A program made the translations under genes and the position numbers. The notes beneath the pieces are model-generated. The model was not told where the DNA came from, did no database searches, and worked only from the letters and a program-made list of their open reading frames with translations. Below are positions 1 to 5,875 of a stretch of 5,875 nucleotides of DNA, piece by piece (the first letter of the stretch is position 1; every line of letters starts with the position of its first letter). The DNA comes from Chlorobiaceae bacterium. Lineage in GTDB: Bacteria > Bacteroidota > Chlorobiia > Chlorobiales > Chlorobiaceae. The stretch is taken from the NCBI GenBank assembly GCA_013336025.1, contig JAAXUM010000122.1, positions 1 through 5,875 on the forward strand, read 5' to 3'.

Positions 1-644
1 GAAACTCCCAGACTCTGCAGATAGCGTCCTGCCGGTCGGGAGTTTCGGAAGGCGAGTTCAACAGTTTCGGTTCCCGTCGCGGAAATCATGAGGTGATGAA
101 GCGGGGCACCTTCGATAATATCCGAATCAGAAACATGCTTGCTCCTGGAATGGAGGCAGGCATGACCACATGGTTTGCTGCTGACGGGAGAGTGCGGGAA
201 GTGATGCCGATTTATGATGCCGCAATGCGGTATATGGCAGGGCAGGTTCCTCTTGTTGTGCTTGCCGGAAAGGATTATGGAATGGGGAGCAGCCGTGACT
301 GGGCAGCCAAAGGCACGCTGCTTCTTGGCGTGCGTGCTGTCATTGCTTGCAGTTTTGAACGAATTCACAGGTCAAATCTTGTCGGGATGGGAGTGCTTCC
401 GCTCGAATTCGCCGATGCAGAAAGTCCCCGATCGCTTGGGCTGAAGGGCGACGAGCTATTTGAGATTCCTTTCGACCGGATGATTACTCCTCGTGAACGG
501 GTCACGGTTACGGCAACAGACCCGTTATCGCTCGAAAAAAAATGTTTTTCGGTTATCTCAAGAATCGATACGCCTGTTGAGGCTGATTACTTTCGAAACG
601 GAGGGATTCTGCCTGCCGTTCTGCGAAAAATCCTTAAGGAATAA
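1..644 (+). CDS. acnA: Aconitate hydratase (AcnA/IRP type), C-terminal part, 5' end outside window
   Basis: This is the C-terminal swivel domain of aconitase, the cytoplasmic [4Fe-4S] enzyme that interconverts citrate and isocitrate through cis-aconitate. It serves the TCA cycle, or the reductive cycle in green sulfur bacteria. The frame (codons from base 3) is open to the left edge and encodes about 213 residues of a protein that is normally near 900. The AcnA signature [14 protein letters not shown] lies at bases 57-98, upstream of the GTG (93) and ATG (96), so those codons are internal. Further family blocks are [10 protein letters not shown], the substrate-binding [10 protein letters not shown] (Arg codon 294-296), and [17 protein letters not shown]. 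The C-terminus has the usual RIDTP...[12 protein letters not shown] ending. The Fe-S cysteines belong to the missing N-terminal part. The first dozen residues visible match the family poorly, which may be normal variability. The stop is TAA at 642-644. Family assignment is very secure; the role in the reductive cycle is inferred. Confidence 0.94.
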   Translation, partial: NSQTLQIASCRSGVSEGEFNSFGSRRGNHEVMKRGTFDNIRIRNMLAPGMEAGMTTWFAADGRVREVMPIYDAAMRYMAGQVPLVVLAGKDYGMGSSRDWAAKGTLLLGVRAVIACSFERIHRSNLVGMGVLPLEFADAESPRSLGLKGDELFEIPFDRMITPRERVTVTATDPLSLEKKCFSVISRIDTPVEADYFRNGGILPAVLRKILKE

Positions 645-699
645 AAGCAGCATTGAAAGATAAAATAAATAAACAGACAGAATTATTTCTGCCGTTATT

Positions 700-728
700 T
701 TGTTATTTATAGTTAATCCAATTAATGA
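700..728 (+). promoter_or_regulatory. Candidate feoAB promoter with small dyad
   Basis: A TTGTTA box (700-705) could serve as a -35, followed after 16-17 bases by a poor -10-like TTAATG/TAATGA (722-728). The dyad TTAAT-cca-ATTAA (713-725) lies between and over these boxes. Its AT-rich hexamer-like composition recalls Fur-type iron operators, but by eye it matches only about 11 of 19 positions of the classical Fur box. Iron regulation of feo is common in bacteria; here it is only a suggestion. Confidence 0.25.
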
Positions 729-741
729 TTTCTTTTTTATA

Positions 742-747
742 GAGGAG
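742..747 (+). promoter_or_regulatory. feoA ribosome binding site, decides the start
   Basis: GAGGAG is a strong Shine-Dalgarno sequence. It ends one base before the ATG at 749 but seven bases before the ATG at 755. The spacing therefore favours 755 as the feoA start. Confidence 0.75.
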
Positions 748-754
748 TATGGTT

Positions 755-1048
755 ATGAATTTATCTCAACTGCAGGTTGGCGACAAGGCTGAAGTAACTG
801 CGGTAAAAGCCGAAAATGCCGTCAGGCGCAGGATTCTTGACATGGGGCTTATCAAGGGAACCGCTTTCAAGGTGCTGAGGGTTGCGCCTCTTGGTGATCC
901 GATGGAAATATATTTCAAGGGAATGTATCTCTCCCTCAGAAAAAAAGAGGCAGAGGGGATTCTTGTCACAAAAACCGGTGAGCATGGTGATGGCGTCCCG
1001 ATGTCACGAAACAGGAAAAGCTGCTGCTCTGCGGGAGATGGTGCATGA
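755..1048 (+). CDS. feoA: Ferrous iron transport protein A
   Basis: FeoA is a small cytoplasmic SH3-like protein that partners the Fe(II) permease FeoB and is needed for its uptake activity. Starting at 755 it has 97 residues; the ATG at 749 would add two but sits too close to the ribosome binding site. Family features are the N-terminal LSQLQVGDKAEV strand, the RRRILDMGLIKG segment (about residues 24-35), the APLGDPMEI strand (44-52), and the closing SLRKKEAEGILV (60-71). The last 25 or so residues form a polar tail ending in a CC pair (90-91) and a short acidic/glycine end. This makes the protein somewhat longer than the usual 75-85 residue FeoA. The function of the tail is unknown. Its stop overlaps the feoB start (ATGA at 1045-1048), which implies one operon with translational coupling and a 1:1 functional partnership. 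Confidence 0.94.
   Translation: MNLSQLQVGDKAEVTAVKAENAVRRRILDMGLIKGTAFKVLRVAPLGDPMEIYFKGMYLSLRKKEAEGILVTKTGEHGDGVPMSRNRKSCCSAGDGA
1033..1037 (+). promoter_or_regulatory. feoB ribosome binding site inside feoA
   Basis: GGGAG lies within the last codons of feoA, seven bases before the feoB ATG at 1045. Together with the ATGA overlap it supports coupled translation and the choice of this feoB start. Confidence 0.65.
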
Positions 1049-3183
1049 TTGAAAAAAAAGAGATCAGTGTTGCGCTTGCAGGTAATCCGAATTGCGGAAA
1101 ATCATCATTATTCAATGTGCTGACCGGTTCCCGCCAGAAAGTGGGTAATTTTTCCGGAGTCACGATTGAAAAACATGAAGGATTTCTTGATTTCAAAGGG
1201 TACAGTCTGAAATTTGTTGATCTGCCGGGTATCTATTCGCTTACTCCTTACTCTCCTGAAGAGATCGTTACAAGGCGGTATCTTATCGATGAAAAACCTG
1301 ATCTTGTCGTTAATGTGATTGAGGGTCCCAATCTCGAAAGAAATCTTCTTTTGACGACACAACTGATGGAGATGGAGGTTGATTTTGTTGTTGCACTCAA
1401 CATGATTGACGAGGTTGAGGAAAAAGGGATCTCCATTGATGTCAAGCAACTGCAGAAACTGCTCGGGTGTCATATCATTCCGACGTCGGCAAAGAAAAAA
1501 ACAGGAATCGACTCGCTGCTTGATCATGTTGTGCGGGCTTACAGAAAAGATATTGATCTGAAAAAAAACAAGCTCTCTTTCAGGCCGGAAGTCGAAGAGA
1601 GCGTTCATGCCATCGCCTCGCTGCTTATGCATCAGCCTGAACTTGAGCGCTTCAGTTCACGATGGCTCGCCATAAAGCTGCTTGAAAATGACAGGGAGGT
1701 CTATCACCAGGTTCAGCAGTTACCGGTATGGATAAAAGTTGAGCTGCTGCTTCAGGATGCGATAAGGATTGCCTCGCTGCTTTTTGATTCTGATCCTGAG
1801 GTGCTGATTACCGAAGACCGCCATGCTTTTATCAGAGGAGCCATGAAAGAGTGCGTCCGGCAGCAGGCGGGGACGAAGGCAACCGTGACCGATGTTATTG
1901 ATTCGGTGGTGCTTAACAGGGTGCTTGGTCTTCCGATTTTTTTGTTCGTGGTCTGGGCGATGTTTCAGCTCACCTTTACCCTCGGCTCGCCGCTCATGGA
2001 TGGTCTGGAGTATCTTTTCGGGCTTCTCGGTTCAAGCATAGAGCCTTATCTCGGCAATAAAATCCTGAAATCCATCGTTATCGACGGCATTATTGCGGGC
2101 GTGGGCGGTGTGCTGGTTTTTCTTCCCAATATCGTTCTTCTTTTTATCGGGCTCTCATTTCTTGAAGCCTCCGGTTATATGGCAAGGGCGGCATTTGTGA
2201 TCGATAAGGTGATGCACAGGATCGGTTTGCACGGCAAGTCGTTTATTCCCATGATTACCGGTTTTGGGTGTTCCATTCCAGCAATCATGGCTACCCGGAC
2301 ATTGAAAAGCCCGACAGACCGTCTTGCGACGATTCTTGTTATTCCCTTTATGAGCTGCGGAGCGAAACTGCCGGTCTATGTCCTGCTTGCAGGCGCTTTT
2401 TTTCCGCCTGATGTTGCGGCGAATGTTCTTTTCGGTATCTACATGCTCGGTATCGGTGTCGGGTTGTGGACGGCATGGCTCCTGAAATCAACGGTCTTGA
2501 AAAGCGATTCGGAGCCTTTTGTCATGGAGCTTCCTCCCTACCGATGGCCTGCCCTGCACTCGGTGTTTTTTCAGGCAAAGGTCAAGGCGATGATGTATCT
2601 GAAAAAAGCAGGAACACTTATTCTTGGTGCGGTTATGCTGATTTGGGCAGTCAGTAATTATCCGCGAAATCCTGTTCTTGACGAGTGGCTTGCTTCTGAA
2701 ACAAGCCGTATAGGTGCTCTGCAAATAACTTCGGTTGAGAAAACAGCCGCAATCGACGTGGTGAGTCAGCAGGTGCAGGCCGACCAGCTTGAATATTCAA
2801 TTGCAGGGCGTGCAGGTAAAATTATTGAGCCGCTCATCAAACCGCTCGGGTTTGACTGGAGGATCGGCATCGCACTGGTTACGGGTCTTGTGGCAAAGGA
2901 GGTTGTTGTTTCAACCATGGGGACGATCTACGCGCTTGGCCAGACCGATGAGTCGTCGGCTGAACTGAAATCCATTCTGAAAAACGATCCCGGGTTCAGT
3001 CAGGCTACGGCGCTGAGTCTCATGGTGTTCGTGCTGCTCTATATTCCCTGTGTTGCGGCAATCGGAGTTATGAAAAAAGAGATCGGACGATGGAAGCCTG
3101 TTTTGCTCTACTCCGTCTATGTGCTTGGGGTTTCCTGGATTCTCTCTTTCATAACCTACCGGCTGGCTCTTTTTCTGCTGTGA
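1045..3183 (+). CDS. feoB: Fe(2+) transporter FeoB with N-terminal G domain
   Basis: FeoB is the inner-membrane ferrous iron permease, with a cytoplasmic GTPase domain fused to a polytopic membrane domain. The G motifs are all present: G1 GNPNCGKS (residues 13-20), G2 around VTIEKHEG (T40), G3 DLPG (59-62), G4 NMID (119-122) and G5 SAK (148-150). A helical linker follows to about residue 290. The membrane part starts near VLGLPIFLFVVW (293 on). It carries the conserved GVLVFLPN (355-362), ExxGYMAR (E374-R381), GFGCSIP with C409, and PFMSCGAKLPVY with C438. Later hydrophobic segments include AGTLILGAVMLIW, LVTGLVAKEVVVS and two helices at the C-terminus. The protein has 712 residues, shorter than the 773 of E. 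coli, and ends directly after the last helix with no cytoplasmic tail. No feoC follows. The 3' end overlaps convergent topA by 35 bases. No key residue appears to be missing. Confidence 0.97.
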   Translation: MIEKKEISVALAGNPNCGKSSLFNVLTGSRQKVGNFSGVTIEKHEGFLDFKGYSLKFVDLPGIYSLTPYSPEEIVTRRYLIDEKPDLVVNVIEGPNLERNLLLTTQLMEMEVDFVVALNMIDEVEEKGISIDVKQLQKLLGCHIIPTSAKKKTGIDSLLDHVVRAYRKDIDLKKNKLSFRPEVEESVHAIASLLMHQPELERFSSRWLAIKLLENDREVYHQVQQLPVWIKVELLLQDAIRIASLLFDSDPEVLITEDRHAFIRGAMKECVRQQAGTKATVTDVIDSVVLNRVLGLPIFLFVVWAMFQLTFTLGSPLMDGLEYLFGLLGSSIEPYLGNKILKSIVIDGIIAGVGGVLVFLPNIVLLFIGLSFLEASGYMARAAFVIDKVMHRIGLHGKSFIPMITGFGCSIPAIMATRTLKSPTDRLATILVIPFMSCGAKLPVYVLLAGAFFPPDVAANVLFGIYMLGIGVGLWTAWLLKSTVLKSDSEPFVMELPPYRWPALHSVFFQAKVKAMMYLKKAGTLILGAVMLIWAVSNYPRNPVLDEWLASETSRIGALQITSVEKTAAIDVVSQQVQADQLEYSIAGRAGKIIEPLIKPLGFDWRIGIALVTGLVAKEVVVSTMGTIYALGQTDESSAELKSILKNDPGFSQATALSLMVFVLLYIPCVAAIGVMKKEIGRWKPVLLYSVYVLGVSWILSFITYRLALFLL

Positions 3184-5569
3184 TTTCCTGTTGCTCTTCA
3201 AGTACGGAGGCGATAAGTCCGGCCTCTTCGGCGCGGGTGATGATGTCGTCAACAGGAAGCGTGATCGGTACCGGACGACCGTCAATCATGGTCAGCGCAA
3301 CTGTCGGATGGGCTTTCTGGTGTTCAGTCATCAGGCTTTCCCAGTGGCGCTGAACATCCGGATCGAGGGTTCCCCATGCAAGCCGTCCCCGGCATTTCGG
3401 AAACTTTGAGCACCCGAGCCATAATCCTCGTTTTCCGCTCCTGAGGTTCATGGGCGATCCGCATTTCGGGCAGACAAGGGTGGTGAGGAGCGGAGGAGTT
3501 TTCATCGGTTCGACCTGGCGCTGTTTGCCGAGATTGAGCAGCGTATTGCATTTCGGATAGCTGGAGCATGCAAGAAAAGGTCCGAGTCTGCCGTCACGGA
3601 GCAGCATGTGCCCTTCCTTGCATGATGGACACTGTATTCCTGTATTTTTCGGTTTTACCTTTGATGAGCTGAGCGGTTTAATGTTTTTGCATGAAGGGTA
3701 GCGCGAACAGCCGAGAAATTTTCCGCTTGCCGTCCATTTTACCGTCATCTGTCCCTTGCCGCATTTATCGCAGGTCTCGGTGTCACTGTTCTGGGGAATG
3801 ATCGGATCGCTTTTTCTCAGACTCAATGCCGTTTCAAGCGGTCGATAGAATTTTTCAAGTACTGCTTCATATTCATCGTCCCCGGAGGCAACCTTGTCGA
3901 GTTCGTCCTCCATATGCGCTGTAAAGCCAACATTGAACAGTTCGGGAAAATTTGCAACAAGAATAAGCGAGACATCCTTGCCAAGCTCGGTCGGAATGAT
4001 TTTTTTCTTCTGCAGCTCAACATATCGGCGATCCTGCAGTGTTGAAAAAATTGAGGCATACGTTGACGGGCGTCCGATTCCGTAGTTGTCAAGATCCTTG
4101 ACAAGTGTTGCCTCGCTGTATCGGGCGGGAGGTCGGGTGAAGCTCTGTTTGCTGTCAAGGCCTGCGAGACCGAGCTTATCATGTTCCCGCAGTTTTTCAG
4201 GGAGCTGAACAGTCTGTTCTTTTTCAACATCATCACGCGTTGAGGACTGTGCTTCATAATCCAGTTCCTGCTGATCATCATAAACTTTCATGAACCCGGC
4301 AAAAAGCACCCGGCTGCCATTGGCTCTGAAGGTGAAGTTCTTTTCATGATCTTCGACGTCCACCCTTGTCTGTTCAATTTTTGCAGGAGCCATCATGGCG
4401 GTGAGCAGCCGCTTCCAGATCAGTTCATACAGTCTGAACTGATCGTTTGACAGGAAGTTTCTGACCGATTCCGGTTTTCGCAAAAGCGAGGTGGGACGGA
4501 TTGCTTCATGCGCGTCCTGTGTGTTTTTGCCTGCTTTTGCAGCACCCCCGTATCCGATATACTCCTTGCCGAATTGAGCGGTGATATAGTCGCGTGCCTC
4601 AGCGGTTGCTTCAGCTCCTATTCTGATTGAGTCGGTTCTCATATAGGTGATGAGACCTGTTGCGCCTTCAGCGCCAAGTTCGATTCCTTCATAGAGCTGC
4701 TGGGCAATCCGCATGGTTTTCTGGGATCCGAAGCCGAGCTGGTTTGATGCAGCCTGCTGGAGAAGCGAAGTGGTAAAGGGAAACGGCGGCTTTCGCTGCT
4801 GAACCCTTGTTGTTATCTCCTGTACGGCAAAGAGTTGCTCGCTTATTTCTGCTGCAGCAGTTTCAGCTTTTTTCTGATTGGAAAGCTCAGGTTTATCGCC
4901 CTTTATTTTAATGAGCTTTGCCCGAAAGGTTTCGTTTTCAGCAGTTTTAAAGTCAGCGGCAATGCTCCAGTACTCCTGGATCTGAAACCCGTTGATCTCG
5001 GCTTCGCGTTCACAGATTAAACGTAATGCGACAGACTGCACTCTTCCTGCAGAGAGTCCACGCAGGACAACATTCCATAAAAAAGGACTGATCTTGTATC
5101 CGACAATTTTGTCGAGACCCTGGCGCGTCTGCTGGGAGCGGACAAGGCGGTAGTCGATCTGGCGGGGTTGCTGGATAGCCGCGATAATGGCTGTTTTGGT
5201 GATTTCATTGAACAGCACCCGGAAGACCGGTTTACGGGCGAATTCAACTTCGTTGGCAATATGCCAGGCAATCGCTTCACCTTCGCGGTCAGGGTCAGTG
5301 GCAATCAGGATCTCGCTGGATTCATCAGCCAGCTTTTTAAGCTGACGGACAACTTTTTCCTTTCCGGCAATGACTTCGTATCGTGGCTCATAGTGGTGAT
5401 CGAAATCAAGTCCGATCTCTTTTTTCGGAAGATCCTTGATGTGCCCGACCGATGCGAAAACGGTATACTTGTCCCCAAGGTATTTGTTGATTGTTTTTGC
5501 CTTGGAAGGAGACTCGACAACAATAAGAGTCCTGTTTCTTGCCGAGGCAGCCGGGGATTTTACAGCCAT
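3149..5569 (-). CDS. topA: DNA topoisomerase I (type IA) with three zinc ribbons
   Basis: TopA relaxes negative supercoils by nicking and passing single strands, using a transient 5'-phosphotyrosine link and Mg2+. The 806-residue product has the Toprim domain first (LIVVESPSKAKTINKYL with E19, and the acidic D92-P-D94-R-E96 motif). The type IA core follows, with RGLSAGRVQSVALRLI (170-185) and the catalytic motif GLITYMRTDS (Tyr309). The C-terminus carries three four-cysteine ribbons: C600/603/621/627, C647/650/668/674 and C700/703/720/726. After these comes an 80-residue tail with IDGRPVPITLPVDDII, not an obvious zinc or basic domain. Where many family members have DAQQARR before the DKIVGY block, this protein has RSQQTRQ (144-150). 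The ATG at 5567-5569 lies 13 residues before the conserved TLIVVESPSKAK block; its ribosome binding site is weak. The gene is transcribed alone toward feoB. Identification is secure. Confidence 0.97.
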   Translation of the reverse strand: MAVKSPAASARNRTLIVVESPSKAKTINKYLGDKYTVFASVGHIKDLPKKEIGLDFDHHYEPRYEVIAGKEKVVRQLKKLADESSEILIATDPDREGEAIAWHIANEVEFARKPVFRVLFNEITKTAIIAAIQQPRQIDYRLVRSQQTRQGLDKIVGYKISPFLWNVVLRGLSAGRVQSVALRLICEREAEINGFQIQEYWSIAADFKTAENETFRAKLIKIKGDKPELSNQKKAETAAAEISEQLFAVQEITTRVQQRKPPFPFTTSLLQQAASNQLGFGSQKTMRIAQQLYEGIELGAEGATGLITYMRTDSIRIGAEATAEARDYITAQFGKEYIGYGGAAKAGKNTQDAHEAIRPTSLLRKPESVRNFLSNDQFRLYELIWKRLLTAMMAPAKIEQTRVDVEDHEKNFTFRANGSRVLFAGFMKVYDDQQELDYEAQSSTRDDVEKEQTVQLPEKLREHDKLGLAGLDSKQSFTRPPARYSEATLVKDLDNYGIGRPSTYASIFSTLQDRRYVELQKKKIIPTELGKDVSLILVANFPELFNVGFTAHMEDELDKVASGDDEYEAVLEKFYRPLETALSLRKSDPIIPQNSDTETCDKCGKGQMTVKWTASGKFLGCSRYPSCKNIKPLSSSKVKPKNTGIQCPSCKEGHMLLRDGRLGPFLACSSYPKCNTLLNLGKQRQVEPMKTPPLLTTLVCPKCGSPMNLRSGKRGLWLGCSKFPKCRGRLAWGTLDPDVQRHWESLMTEHQKAHPTVALTMIDGRPVPITLPVDDIITRAEEAGLIASVLEEQQEITAEKEPAGRL

Positions 5570-5711
5570 TAGTCAGTTCCGAAGTAAGAGCGTTAAGATG
5601 AAGTTTGCAAAAAGATAGGTGTTGCTCGGGAAAAAACAAATTTTCGGTGATTTCTGGTACGGTGACCCTTTTACGGGAAAACCGGAATTGTCAGGTTTAT
5701 GTGAACAATAT

Positions 5712-5739
5712 ATTTTATTCTTAATTGACAGAATTGCAA
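5712..5739 (-). promoter_or_regulatory. Candidate topA promoter
   Basis: On the minus strand a TTGCAA box (5734-5739) is followed after 16 bases by TAAAAT (5712-5717), a plausible sigma-70-type pair. It would give a leader of roughly 135 bases before the topA ATG. The boxes lie in AT-rich DNA where such matches arise easily. Confidence 0.35.
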
Positions 5740-5754
5740 GAGATATTATTTATA
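5725..5754 (+). promoter_or_regulatory. Candidate rightward promoter
   Basis: A perfect TTGACA (5725-5730) is followed after 18 bases by TTTATA (5749-5754). It lies within the candidate topA promoter on the other strand, so the two could compete. It would serve a gene beyond the right edge, whose existence is inferred. Confidence 0.3.
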
Positions 5755-5756
5755 AG

Positions 5757-5768
5757 TTCATATATGAA
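5757..5768. repeat. 12-bp perfect palindrome
   Basis: TTCATATATGAA reads the same on both strands. It lies just downstream of the candidate rightward promoter boxes and could be a repressor site, although AT-rich sequence yields such palindromes by chance. Confidence 0.5.
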
Positions 5769-5793
5769 ATCTATTAAAGAGCTATAATACACA

Positions 5794-5809
5794 GATTCGA
5801 ATTTGAATC
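5794..5809. repeat. 16-bp near-perfect palindrome
   Basis: GATTCGAATTTGAATC is self-complementary except for one base pair. It sits between the two TATAATAC copies and is flanked by CTATAAT on the left and ATTATATAG on the right, which extend the symmetry loosely. The arms AGCTATA (5780-5786) and TATAGCT (5828-5834) enclose it as an outer inverted repeat. Confidence 0.5.
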
Positions 5810-5840
5810 ATTATATAGTTCCTGTTGTATAGCTATTGGA

Positions 5841-5851
5841 GGTATAATACC
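5841..5851. promoter_or_regulatory. Palindrome over a consensus -10 box
   Basis: GGTATAATACC is a perfect odd-length palindrome that contains TATAAT at 5843-5848. An operator laid over a -10 is a common arrangement for autorepressed genes. No good -35 is seen at 16-18 bases upstream. A transcript would run rightward out of the window. Confidence 0.4.
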
Positions 5852-5853
5852 CC

Positions 5854-5872
5854 ACTAATTTAAACAATTAGT
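5854..5872. repeat. 7-bp inverted repeat with 5-base loop
   Basis: ACTAATT (5854-5860) and AATTAGT (5866-5872) are perfectly complementary around TAAAC. The repeat directly follows the palindrome at 5841-5851, where the start of a rightward transcript would be expected. It may be a second operator or a small 5' hairpin. Confidence 0.45.
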
Positions 5873-5875
5873 CTC

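Larger units (their letters stand above)
645..754. other. AT-rich acn-feoA spacer
   Basis: This 110-base spacer has no gene. A small hairpin (arms CAGAA 678-682 and TTCTG 687-691, four-base loop) is followed by T-rich sequence without a clean T-run, so it is at best a weak acn terminator. The right half holds the candidate feo promoter and dyad and the feoA ribosome binding site. Read-through from acn into feoAB cannot be excluded. Confidence 0.6.
5771..5853 (+). repeat. Imperfect direct repeat around TATAATAC
   Basis: Two copies share CTATT, then a purine-rich stretch of 5-7 bases, then TATAATAC and a C-rich or AC-rich end. They lie at 5771-5790 and 5833-5850, with the TATAATAC cores exactly 60 bases apart (5783 and 5843). 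Each core contains a consensus -10 box. They may be duplicated promoters or operators. Confidence 0.5.
5570..5875. other. AT-rich, dyad-rich non-coding region upstream of topA
   Basis: I find no gene in these 306 bases: frames on both strands are closed by frequent stops, and the ATG at 5764 opens only seven codons. Bases 5570-5700 form the probable topA leader. Bases 5700-5875 are very AT-rich and contain promoter-like boxes on both strands, four palindromes and an imperfect direct repeat, described separately. The region probably controls topA and an unseen gene to the right. Confidence 0.7.

Noticed and set aside
93..98. GTG/ATG at 93-98 as the start of a small 183-residue aconitase-like gene
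   Set aside because: The same frame upstream encodes the conserved [12 protein letters not shown] motif and is open to the window edge, so these codons are internal to a larger gene.
678..700. Hairpin after acn as an intrinsic terminator
   Set aside because: The stem has only five base pairs, mostly A-T, and no continuous T-run follows, so I do not call it a terminator.
1561..1568. A8 run in feoB (similar runs near 1051 and in acn near 535) as programmed slippage sites
   Set aside because: The frames continue intact into conserved sequence after each run and no alternative product is evident; they reflect Lys codons.
1108..1632. Minus-strand open frame of 174 codons inside feoB
   Set aside because: It lies fully antisense to the conserved FeoB G domain and gives no recognisable family; it is best explained as a shadow of feoB codon use.
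3067..3090. Minus-strand T-run in feoB as a terminator for topA
   Set aside because: The T6 run is present but the preceding ATCG/CGAT symmetry has too short a loop to form a stable stem.
2911..3285. Minus-strand open frame of 124 codons across the feoB/topA junction
   Set aside because: It is out of frame with topA and antisense to conserved feoB; its composition (rich in R, S, P, Q) is typical of shadow frames.
5168..5572. Plus-strand open frame of 134 codons antisense to the 5' part of topA
   Set aside because: It mirrors the highly conserved Toprim coding sequence, has no convincing ribosome binding site, and its product resembles no known family.
5764..5787. Short leader peptide from the ATG at 5764
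   Set aside because: It has seven codons, no Shine-Dalgarno sequence, and lies over a palindrome; nothing supports translation.
5750..5875. CRISPR array or insertion sequence end
   Set aside because: The repeats are only two imperfect copies without uniform spacers, and no transposase or Cas coding sequence is visible.

Overview
The window holds three complete genes, the 3' end of a fourth, and an AT-rich non-coding stretch at the right edge. The protein types suggest a green sulfur bacterium (Chlorobi, Chlorobium-like). The clues are moderate GC coding DNA with AT-rich spacers, an AcnA-type aconitase, a short FeoA next to a roughly 710-residue FeoB, and a topoisomerase I with three zinc ribbons plus a C-terminal tail. 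The taxonomic call is an inference from protein style, not a database result.

Left part (1-644): the C-terminal 'swivel' end of aconitate hydratase, on the + strand. Its reading frame is open to the window edge, so the gene begins outside. The GTG/ATG at 93/96 is internal and is not a start. A 110-base AT-rich spacer (645-754) follows; it carries a possible promoter and small dyad and a strong ribosome binding site.

Middle part (755-3183): feoA and feoB, a two-gene ferrous iron uptake operon joined by an ATGA start/stop overlap. No feoC-like gene follows. In a phototrophic, Fe-S-rich anaerobe that fixes carbon by the reverse TCA cycle, Fe(II) import would supply aconitase and ferredoxin-dependent enzymes, so the acn-feo neighbourhood makes metabolic sense. 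Co-regulation is not shown.

Right part (3149-5569): topA, DNA topoisomerase I, on the - strand. It converges on feoB, and the two coding regions overlap tail-to-tail by 35 bases. I see no clear intrinsic terminator at this junction. Upstream of topA (5570-5875) there is no gene but an unusual concentration of palindromes, a roughly 60-base-spaced imperfect direct repeat containing TATAATAC, and promoter-like boxes on both strands. This is the least explained part of the window and probably regulates topA and/or a gene beyond the right edge.

I found no CRISPR array, rRNA or tRNA gene, and no recognisable transposase. Most of the window is ordinary core-genome content. The second-look items are the convergent overlap and the dyad-rich right edge.
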